From: Brucella sp. 21LCYQ03
Lineage (GTDB): Bacteria; Pseudomonadota; Alphaproteobacteria; Rhizobiales; Rhizobiaceae
Direction of reading: 5' to 3'
NCBI RefSeq assembly: GCF_023554105.1
Contig: NZ_JAMJWE010000018.1
Coordinates: 19,138 to 83,137 of the forward strand
Length of the DNA stretch: 64,000 bases
Positions 17,244 to 24,633 of the stretch are shown one piece after another. Under the pieces are notes generated by a model. That model was not told where the DNA came from. It was given only the letters and a program-made list of their open reading frames with translations, and made no database searches. Made by a program: the position numbers and the translations under genes. Numbering within the stretch: the first letter of the stretch is position 1; each line of letters opens with the position of its first letter.

Positions 17244-18052
17244 AAAACCGCTTGCGTTTAGCGGCGGCGTTCTCGGTCGTCCTCCTTTCGCACGCCCAGG
17301 CTGCCCAGACGCCCAGGGCCGGTTCGTTGGATTCACGTGTGACCAGTGTTGTCTACCAGCCCAACAATGTCGTCAAAATCTCTGCGACGTACGGTATATC
17401 GACAATGATCATCTTCGATGAGGATGAAAAATTTGAGACCATTTCGCTTGGCGACACGGAGAGCTGGCAGGTTGCTCCAACCGAAAAAGGCAACATCCTC
17501 TTCGTTAAGCCGACGGCTAAGAATGTCGTCACTAACATGAACGTTGTCACGACCAGGCGCATCTATTTTCTGGAGCTGCACGACTATGCCCCCGATGCCG
17601 GCAAAAAGATCTTTGGCGTTCGCTTCATCTATCCCGAAAAGGATCTGAATGCAGCGATGCGCAAAGAGGCCGAATATCGTGCTGCCAATCCGAATATCTC
17701 CAAAATAGAAAAGGCCAACGTCAATATCGACTATTCTTTTACGGGAGATACGAAACTCAAACCCTCGATGATCTTTGATGACGGCAAGAAGACCTTCTTC
17801 AAATTCACCGGTCGGACACCCGCAATTTTCGCAGTAAACAGTGATTTTTCCGAGACACTGCGGAACTTCCGCAAGGAAGGCGAATATCTGGTCGTGGATG
17901 GAACGGCAACACAATACACGCTGCGCGACGGTGATCAGTGGATCTGCATCTTCAACCTTAGAAAGCCGGATTTTGGCGCACCAGATCCTGACATCATGGG
18001 TCCCGCACCTGATCAAGCGGCAACCAAGAGAAGAAGGAGCAGCAACGGATGA
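17240..18052 (+). CDS. virB9: VirB9 outer-membrane core complex protein
   Basis: A 270-residue periplasmic/outer-membrane-associated protein with signal peptide ending AQAAQ. It has the VirB9 N-terminal repeat-like strands (SLGDTESWQVAPTEKGNILFVKP) and the C-terminal CagX domain with DDGKKTFFKF. It forms the core channel with VirB10 and a VirB7-like lipoprotein. ATGA overlaps at both ends imply coupled translation with virB8 and virB10. Confidence 0.92.
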   Translation: MKNRLRLAAAFSVVLLSHAQAAQTPRAGSLDSRVTSVVYQPNNVVKISATYGISTMIIFDEDEKFETISLGDTESWQVAPTEKGNILFVKPTAKNVVTNMNVVTTRRIYFLELHDYAPDAGKKIFGVRFIYPEKDLNAAMRKEAEYRAANPNISKIEKANVNIDYSFTGDTKLKPSMIFDDGKKTFFKFTGRTPAIFAVNSDFSETLRNFRKEGEYLVVDGTATQYTLRDGDQWICIFNLRKPDFGAPDPDIMGPAPDQAATKRRRSSNG

Positions 18053-19281
18053 AACAGTCTCCCGAATTGGAAGCACTGACGGCGGCTGATGACACCAATG
18101 TCAGCAATAAGAATGCAAAGCGCAATCAAACCGCTGCGATGGCCGTCTTTCTGCTGGCCGGTGTAGCTATGGCTTATTTTGTTCTAAAACAGCCCTCCGA
18201 GAAGCCGCGAGATCTCGTGAAGGGTGATGAGGAGTTTAGCACGACGTCGTTCAGACCGCCGTCATTCGTGCGCGATCAGGATCAACCACCTACAGCAATC
18301 GAGCCAAATATCATCAATATTCCGCCGCCACCATCTCCACCAGAGCCGGAGGAAGTTGACACCACGACATTTAATGTCCCTCCCCCTCCTCCGCCAACAG
18401 TTGCTGTGAACGAACCCGATCAGACGACCGCGCCGGAGATCGTTGATGATTTTCCAGGCAGGTTCAAATCGAAGCTGATTCAGATGGATAAAGCGCGATC
18501 AGAGGCAGGGAATGGCGGCATCGGTGGAGATATGGGAGATGAAACACCGACTGTTGCTGGCGAAGACAGAAACAGTAAGTTTCTGGCGACGGCCTCGGCA
18601 ATGGCTGATCGGAATGCCAAGGCTACGAAAATCAAGCGGATCGACGCGGTTGTGCCCGAAGGCACGATGATACCCGGTATTCTCGAAACCTCGATTGTAA
18701 GCGATCTGCCAGGCCAGGTTCGCGCCATCACGTCAGAAGATGTCTACGGTTTTGATGGCCGTCGCATTCTGATCCCGATCGGCACCCGGCTCATCGGTGA
18801 ATATCAAAGCGACGTAATGACAGGCCAGACCCGCGTTTTCGTGGTGTGGACACGATTGCTTCGCGATGATGGAGTCAGCGTACGTCTAAATTCCATGGGA
18901 GCTGACAGCTTAGGTCGTTCCGGGCTAACTGGCATCGTCGACAAAAAATGGCGGGAACGGTTCGGTGCTTCCATCATGTTGTCCGTGGTTGGCGCCGGGG
19001 CAAGCTATCTGACAGGTTTTAGTAGCGGTGAAGCCTTTAGTCGTAACAATGATGATGCGAAACGCGGAGAAGAACTAGCCCGCCAGACGATCGCCAACAC
19101 TTTCTCTCAAATGGCAAATACCGCTCTGAGCGAGAACTTGCGCATCAAACCGACAATCAGCGTCCATCAAGGCGAACGCATTTTCATATTCGTGCGTCAG
19201 GACCTTGATTTCTCAGAGATGTACGACGATCCCGTAACAGAGGCGATGAAGGAAATTCAACGTGAACGCAGGGATAAGTAG
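18049..19281 (+). CDS. virB10: VirB10 scaffold protein
   Basis: A 410-residue protein. Cytoplasmic N terminus, one membrane helix (AAMAVFLLAGVAMAYFVL), then a proline-rich periplasmic stretch at residues ~85-130. The C-terminal TrbI/VirB10 beta-barrel domain has VPEGTMIPGILETSIVSDLPG, RILIPIGTRLIGEYQ and a final ERIFIFVRQDLDF. It spans the envelope and senses ATP use by VirB11/VirD4. It overlaps virB11 by 20 bases. Confidence 0.93.
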   Translation: MKQSPELEALTAADDTNVSNKNAKRNQTAAMAVFLLAGVAMAYFVLKQPSEKPRDLVKGDEEFSTTSFRPPSFVRDQDQPPTAIEPNIINIPPPPSPPEPEEVDTTTFNVPPPPPPTVAVNEPDQTTAPEIVDDFPGRFKSKLIQMDKARSEAGNGGIGGDMGDETPTVAGEDRNSKFLATASAMADRNAKATKIKRIDAVVPEGTMIPGILETSIVSDLPGQVRAITSEDVYGFDGRRILIPIGTRLIGEYQSDVMTGQTRVFVVWTRLLRDDGVSVRLNSMGADSLGRSGLTGIVDKKWRERFGASIMLSVVGAGASYLTGFSSGEAFSRNNDDAKRGEELARQTIANTFSQMANTALSENLRIKPTISVHQGERIFIFVRQDLDFSEMYDDPVTEAMKEIQRERRDK

Positions 19282-20293
19282 AGCAGCAACGACCACACAA
19301 AGCAGATATTACTTTCTGGATCGGGCACTTGAGCCACTGCGGCCATTCCTCAACGATCCTAAGATCGTTGAAATCTCGGTTAATAAGCCAGGTCACGTCT
19401 ATGTTGAGCGACTTGGTGCTGATCATATGGAGTTCCATGAGGTTCATGCTCTTTCATCAGCAGAGATTCAGAATATCGGTGAACGCGTCGCCGGAGCGAC
19501 TGACCAGTTCATCAGTAAATCCGCGCCCATCTTAAGCGCTGCGTTACCAACTGGTGAGCGTATTCAGATCGTTCTTCCACCCGCTTCACCGGAGGGCGGA
19601 TCCATATCGATCCGCAAGCAGGTCTTTAGCAATTTTAGCTTGGAGGAATATAGGGATAGCGGTTCACTGGACAAGGTTTCTGTTGCTGTTGGCGGACTGG
19701 GCGACATTGATCGTGTGCTCATCGAATATCTGAAGCAGAACAGAATTTTCGATTTCATAAACACTGCAATTATCCAAAGAGTGTCAATGCTGATCAGCGG
19801 CGGCACATCATCGGGAAAGACAACCTTTCTGAATGCCTGCCTTAAATCGGTTCATCCGAAGGAACGGATTATAACGCTGGAAGACACCCGCGAACTGTTT
19901 CCCCCCCAGGAAAACTGCGTTCATCTGTTAGCCTCAAAAGGTGGGCAGGGCACCGCTGACGTCACAATTCAGCACTTGCTTGAATCGTCGCTTCGTATGC
20001 GTCCTGACCGTCTGTTCGTTGGCGAGATCCGCGGTGCCGAAGCGTTTGCATTTCTTCGCGCCATTAACACCGGGCACCCAGGTTCCATGTCGACAGTTCA
20101 TGCCGATACTCCGCAAGGAGCATACGAACAGCTCGCCATGATGATGCAACAAGCCGGGCTATCTGGCGGGTACGCGAAGCATGATCTTATGTCGTATATA
20201 CGGATGGTCATCCCCATCGTCATCCAGTTGCGTCGCGACGGCGGAAAACGTGGCGTATCGGAGATATATTTTGCACGACATGAGGAACCATGA
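19262..20293 (+). CDS. virB11: VirB11 traffic ATPase
   Basis: A 343-residue hexameric ATPase on the cytoplasmic face of the channel. Walker A GGTSSGKTTFLNA lies near residues 179-191. EDTRELF (Asp box), RMRPDRLFVGEIRGAEAF (Walker B region) and NTGHPGSMSTVHAD (His box) follow. The GTG start at 19262 lies within the virB10 end. ATGA overlap with virD4. Confidence 0.95.
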   Translation: MNAGISRAATTTQSRYYFLDRALEPLRPFLNDPKIVEISVNKPGHVYVERLGADHMEFHEVHALSSAEIQNIGERVAGATDQFISKSAPILSAALPTGERIQIVLPPASPEGGSISIRKQVFSNFSLEEYRDSGSLDKVSVAVGGLGDIDRVLIEYLKQNRIFDFINTAIIQRVSMLISGGTSSGKTTFLNACLKSVHPKERIITLEDTRELFPPQENCVHLLASKGGQGTADVTIQHLLESSLRMRPDRLFVGEIRGAEAFAFLRAINTGHPGSMSTVHADTPQGAYEQLAMMMQQAGLSGGYAKHDLMSYIRMVIPIVIQLRRDGGKRGVSEIYFARHEEP

Positions 20294-22377
20294 GCAGGGG
20301 TTACAAAGCGGTTTATCTGCTATTTTGTGCTGTTATCGCCTTTTTAGTTTGGTCGTTGGCCTATGGGATCGCACTCGGTGTTTTTTATAAAGACAGTCGA
20401 ATTTTCGACATTACCATCACAGAGGACCCTTTCGCCCCTGTTCAACAAATCTGGTTTTATGCATCCAACCCAACTCTGCAACGTGTTGCCGTCGCTGCCT
20501 TACTACCTGCCATCGCAGCCGCCGTTTTTGCGGGGCATCTCGGTCTCAGACGCCATGAGAACCCCTTGGGTGATGCAGCTTTTCAGGACGTCATGGGCCT
20601 TCGTCGCGGCAAGTGGTTCCGCAAAAAAGGGCACATATTCGGAAGGTCTGGTCGAACTGTGCTGCGAGCGTTCGACAGTCGCCATCATCTGATTATCGGT
20701 CCTACACGATCTGGAAAAGGAGCGGGCTATGTCATACCAAACGCTCTCATGCATGAAGGGTCAATGATCGTATCCGACTTGAAGGGCGAAATTTTCAAGG
20801 CGACGGCCGGATATCGCAAGAAGAATGGCAGTCAGGTTTTCCTCTTCGCTCCCGGCTCGGAGAGGACAAATCGTTATAATCCTCTGGATTTTGTGCGGCC
20901 CGAACGCGGTAATCGCACAACGGATATTCAGAATATCGCCAGCATTCTGGTTCCCGAAAATGTTGGCTCTGAAAACTCAGTTTGGCAGGGCTTGGCTCAA
21001 CAGGTCGTAGCCGGAATTATAAGCTATGTTCTGGAGAGCCCCTATTATCACGGACGGCGCAACCTCGGCGAAGTCGTTTCCTTCGTGAACAGTGGCGTTG
21101 ATCTTCAAGCGCAAATCAAGTTCATCAAGGAAAAAGAGCCGAACCTTTCGAAATATACCGTCGAAAGCTTCAACGCGTTTCTGGCATTGTCTGAACGCGC
21201 CGCAGCATCCGCGCTCCTCGATATCCAAAACGCGCTCAGACCCTTTAGAAATGAACGTATCGTAGCCGCGACGGAAGTAACCGACATGGATATTAGCGCC
21301 ATGAAACGGCGACCTATCTCTATTTATCTTGCACCCAATATTACCGATATTACGATTCTGCGCCCGCTTCTCACATTGTTCGTGCAGCAAGTCATGAACA
21401 TCCTGACACTGGAACACGATCCCAATTCGCTCCCTGTCTATTTTTTGCTGGATGAGTTTCGGCAGCTTAAAAAGATGGATGAGATTATGACGAAGCTTCC
21501 CTATGTGGCCGGCTATAATATCAAGCTTGCTATCATCATTCAGGATCTCAAAAATCTCGATGAGATTTATGGCGAGACTTCGCGTCATTCCTTGCTTGGC
21601 AACTGTGGTTATCAGCTGTTGCTCGGTGCCAACGACCAGGCAACAGCGGAATATACATCCCGCGCTCTCGGAAAGAGAACCATCCGCTATAGTTCGGAAT
21701 CCCGCACAATAGAAATTCTCGGTTTACCTCGACGTACAAAAATTGAACAAATCCGCGAACGCGATTTAATGATGCCGCAAGAAGTGCGGCAAATGCCAGA
21801 AAGCAAGATGATCTTGCTGGTCGAAGGACAACGGCCAATCTACGGCGACAAGTTGCGATTTTTCAACACCCAACCCTTCAAATCTGCTGAAGCTTATTCG
21901 CAATCGCATGTTCCTGATGTCCCGACGATTGATTATCTACCTCTTAGGCCGGTTCCGGCGCTGACAGACGAATATGCGAGTGGCGGGCAACAAGCCGTTA
22001 AACATATCAGTACGCCCCCACCCTCGCCATCGAGCTTATATGAGGAACGCGGACAGAAAACTGAATCGACGAGTTCAGCACTGAATGGAAAAACAACTGG
22101 ACGAGAAGAACCGCTCACCAAAGAAGTCAGCCTGAGTGTGAAATTACCAGTAAGAACAGCGAGCAGATCAAACGTTCAACCCGCTGATATCGATGACCAC
22201 ATAGAAAAGGTCGAAGCTAAGCTAAAACCAAGCGCGGAACGTTTATTGAATGCCGTTAACGAGAAAGTAGAAGCCGCTGGCATATCGCCTCGTAAGCGGA
22301 AAAGTTATCTCGACATATTTGATGCTACTGTCCCCGACCCGGAGGATATTGGGCTGATGAGCAGTGTCCCATCATGA
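20290..22377 (+). CDS. virD4: VirD4 coupling protein (T4CP)
   Basis: A 695-residue ATPase that brings the relaxosome to the channel. Two N-terminal membrane segments (residues ~8-30 and ~60-85), Walker A GPTRSGKGAGYVIPN near residue 136, and Walker B VYFLLDEFRQL near 384. The C-terminal ~150 residues are polar and variable, a probable substrate-recognition tail. It is the last gene of the transfer operon. 22378-22584 has no supported gene. Confidence 0.95.
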   Translation: MSRGYKAVYLLFCAVIAFLVWSLAYGIALGVFYKDSRIFDITITEDPFAPVQQIWFYASNPTLQRVAVAALLPAIAAAVFAGHLGLRRHENPLGDAAFQDVMGLRRGKWFRKKGHIFGRSGRTVLRAFDSRHHLIIGPTRSGKGAGYVIPNALMHEGSMIVSDLKGEIFKATAGYRKKNGSQVFLFAPGSERTNRYNPLDFVRPERGNRTTDIQNIASILVPENVGSENSVWQGLAQQVVAGIISYVLESPYYHGRRNLGEVVSFVNSGVDLQAQIKFIKEKEPNLSKYTVESFNAFLALSERAAASALLDIQNALRPFRNERIVAATEVTDMDISAMKRRPISIYLAPNITDITILRPLLTLFVQQVMNILTLEHDPNSLPVYFLLDEFRQLKKMDEIMTKLPYVAGYNIKLAIIIQDLKNLDEIYGETSRHSLLGNCGYQLLLGANDQATAEYTSRALGKRTIRYSSESRTIEILGLPRRTKIEQIRERDLMMPQEVRQMPESKMILLVEGQRPIYGDKLRFFNTQPFKSAEAYSQSHVPDVPTIDYLPLRPVPALTDEYASGGQQAVKHISTPPPSPSSLYEERGQKTESTSSALNGKTTGREEPLTKEVSLSVKLPVRTASRSNVQPADIDDHIEKVEAKLKPSAERLLNAVNEKVEAAGISPRKRKSYLDIFDATVPDPEDIGLMSSVPS

Positions 22378-22584
22378 AAATAACCGCGGCGCTCAGAAGA
22401 CCTGGCTGGTGTCTTCAAACCGCACGAGAACCGTCGATTATAAAGTTGCTTTTTATGACAGTGTAGCGTGGAATGGATATTTGCAGGTCATGCGGGTGCT
22501 AGAGAGTTAAGGTTGACTGGCGACATACGTCCAGCATCCCAGCAGCGACAGCAAATATATAGGCAAGGTTTGAATTTATCTCTA

Positions 22585-22607
22585 TTTACTCAATTCTGCT
22601 GAGTAAA
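22585..22607. promoter_or_regulatory. Inverted repeat 1 upstream of abiEi
   Basis: TTTACTCA, seven bases, TGAGTAAA: perfect 8-bp arms about 55 bases before the abiEi start. The half-site ACTCA recurs at the second repeat. AbiEi antitoxins are known to repress their own promoter by binding inverted repeats, so this is a probable operator. Confidence 0.6.
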
Positions 22608-22654
22608 TGATGGCTAACTCAAACTTGATAATGGTTTAAGAGTTATCTATTATA

Positions 22655-22669
22655 CTCAGTATGACTGAG
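22655..22669. promoter_or_regulatory. Inverted repeat 2 overlapping the abiEi start codon
   Basis: CTCAGT-ATG-ACTGAG: perfect 6-bp arms centred on the abiEi start codon itself. It shares the ACTCA core with the upstream repeat. Binding here would block transcription and initiation. Confidence 0.55.
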
Positions 22670-23446
22670 CAAAAGACCTCACTGTTAAACCAACTCGAGC
22701 GAGACCTGCCAGAAGGGTTAGTCGTGGATGCTACGTGGCTGCAAGAGCGGGGCATAGCCAGTAACCTGCGCGCTTACTACGTTAAGAACGGCTGGCTGGA
22801 ACAGCCGGCACGTAGCATCTATAAAAAACCGCGCGGCACTCTGAGTTGGCAGCAAGTCATCATATCGCTTCAGACCCTGCTTTCACATACTCCGCTTAGT
22901 GTCGGCGGACGCACGGCGTTAGAATTGCAGGGCTTTGCGCATTACCTTACTAACGAGACAAGAATCGTTCATCTCTACGGACCAGAAAAACCGCCTGCAT
23001 GGCTAAACAAGCTGCAACTGCCACAGCGCTTTGTCTATCATAACAGCGCAACCTTGTTTCGTAATGAACCAACCGCACAAGGGCTTGGCAGCATCGCATG
23101 GGGGCAGTGGGACTGGCCTATGACGCTTTCACAGCCTGAGCGCGCTTATCTCGAAATGCTCGATGAACTGCCGCGCCATGAGAGCTTCCACCAAGCGGAT
23201 ATGATTATGCAAAGTGCGGCAAATTTCAGCCCGAGGCGGCTGCAAAAATTGCTTCTAAGTTGCAAGAGCGTGAAGGTTAAACGTCTGTTCTTTTATTTCG
23301 CTGATCGACATGGCCATGCGTGGCTTAAGCGACTGGACAAAACCGCAATCGATCTCGGGAAGGGTAAGCGCATGCTTGTGCCCGGTGGCAAGCTTGATCC
23401 CGTCTATCTCATCACCGTACCGGGGGACTTCGATGCCATTTCGTGA
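22661..23446 (+). CDS. abiEi: AbiEi-family antitoxin/transcriptional repressor (type IV TA)
   Basis: A 261-residue protein with an N-terminal winged-helix-like region (LVVDATWLQERGIASNLRAYYVKNGWLE) and a C-terminal AbiEi antitoxin domain (PLSVGGRTALELQGFAHYL, TLSQPERAYLEMLDELP). It neutralises the AbiEii nucleotidyltransferase without direct contact and represses the operon. It overlaps abiEii by 14 bases. Located between virD4 and the mobilisation operon, where it could stabilise the plasmid or block phages. Confidence 0.85.
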   Translation: MTEQKTSLLNQLERDLPEGLVVDATWLQERGIASNLRAYYVKNGWLEQPARSIYKKPRGTLSWQQVIISLQTLLSHTPLSVGGRTALELQGFAHYLTNETRIVHLYGPEKPPAWLNKLQLPQRFVYHNSATLFRNEPTAQGLGSIAWGQWDWPMTLSQPERAYLEMLDELPRHESFHQADMIMQSAANFSPRRLQKLLLSCKSVKVKRLFFYFADRHGHAWLKRLDKTAIDLGKGKRMLVPGGKLDPVYLITVPGDFDAIS

Positions 23447-24350
23447 TCAGTACCAGAGCCAGGTCAGGCTGCTTATGCGCCTGATTCCTATTGTGGCGCG
23501 CGAGACGTGTTTCGCGCTCAAGGGTGGAACCGCGATCAATTTATTTATACGCAACCTGCCACGCCTCTCCGTTGACATCGACCTCATGTATTTACCTGTC
23601 AACGACAGGTCAGAGGCACTGGCCGAGATTGATACAGCCATGAAGCGGATTAGAGCGGAAGTTCTAGCGCAAGTGCCTGGCGCTCGCGTCGCCGAAAACG
23701 TCCACGATGGCGCGATCTTGCGGCTTCTTATCATGGCCGAGGGAACACAGGTGAAGATTGAGGTCTCTCCTGTCTTGCGTGGTGTAGTGCACGAGCCTTC
23801 TGTGATCCCTGTTACCGAAGCGGTCGAAGAGGCCTACGGTTTTGCCGAAACCAACGTCGTTTCCTTTGAAGACCTATTTGCAGGAAAGCTGGTTGCAGCG
23901 CTTGATCGCCAGCATCCGCGTGATCTGTTTGATGTGCGCGGTTTGTTTGCCCATGAAGGGCTGAGCGACGCGTTACGCGAAGTTTTTCTAATTTATCTCC
24001 TCAGCCACAATCGCCCCATGGGCGAGGTCCTTTCGGGCCGGATCAAAGACCTCGCGAATGAATACCGCAATGGTTTCGAAGGCATGACCGAGGAGGAAGT
24101 TCACATTGAGGACCTGATCGAAGCGCAACAGGAGATGATTAAGGAACTGATCGGCGGAATGCCGGATGAGCACCGCGAATTTCTGATCGGATTCGAGCGT
24201 GGTGAACCGAATTGGTCCTTGCTGAAGATCGGCCATGTCGCAGAGCTTCCGGCAATTCGCTGGCGGCAGCGCAATCTCGACAAACTCAAACCTGATCAGC
24301 GCTCCGCTCTTGTCGAACTGCTGCAATCTACCCTTGAGCGACGTGCATAA
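23433..24350 (+). CDS. abiEii: AbiEii-family nucleotidyltransferase toxin
   Basis: A 305-residue protein starting at ATG 23433 (MPFRDQYQSQVRLL), inside the abiEi end. It has the nucleotidyltransferase-fold signature: KGGTAINLF followed by LSVDIDLMYLP (Asp pair D48/D50), a later KIEVSPV strand, and FEDLFAGKLVAALDRQHPRDLFDV typical of AbiEii/AbiGii. The family transfers nucleotides to cellular targets (tRNA in studied homologues) and stops growth. All key residues appear intact. Confidence 0.88.
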   Translation: MPFRDQYQSQVRLLMRLIPIVARETCFALKGGTAINLFIRNLPRLSVDIDLMYLPVNDRSEALAEIDTAMKRIRAEVLAQVPGARVAENVHDGAILRLLIMAEGTQVKIEVSPVLRGVVHEPSVIPVTEAVEEAYGFAETNVVSFEDLFAGKLVAALDRQHPRDLFDVRGLFAHEGLSDALREVFLIYLLSHNRPMGEVLSGRIKDLANEYRNGFEGMTEEEVHIEDLIEAQQEMIKELIGGMPDEHREFLIGFERGEPNWSLLKIGHVAELPAIRWRQRNLDKLKPDQRSALVELLQSTLERRA

Positions 24351-24423
24351 TAATAGCTGCTTCGCAATATTAACCTGAAATGTAGCCGGATTGCAAAAGC
24401 TCCGGCCATTTTTAGTGATCCTG

Positions 24424-24627
24424 TCAAAACGGCAAAAAGCTCAAAACGTAAGTGAACATATCAGTTATGAACCTGACAGTCGCGTTTAACCACGTTCTCA
24501 CGACACTAGCTACGTGCACGATCGCTACCAGTACCAGGACGAGCCAGAACAGACCCGAAAAGAATTTTGCAAAAGCGTCGTCGGCCTTCGGATCGGGAGG
24601 TGAGTTATAAATGTAATCGTGTCGCAT
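24424..24627 (-). CDS. Small membrane protein of the mobilisation operon
   Basis: A 67-residue protein with one strong membrane helix (FFSGLFWLVLVLVAIVHVASVV) and a weaker hydrophobic C terminus. It starts seven bases after the relaxase stop, so it is probably co-transcribed with mobC and the relaxase. No family recognised. Confidence 0.55.
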   Translation of the reverse strand: MRHDYIYNSPPDPKADDAFAKFFSGLFWLVLVLVAIVHVASVVRTWLNATVRFITDMFTYVLSFLPF

Positions 24628-24633
24628 AGCCGA

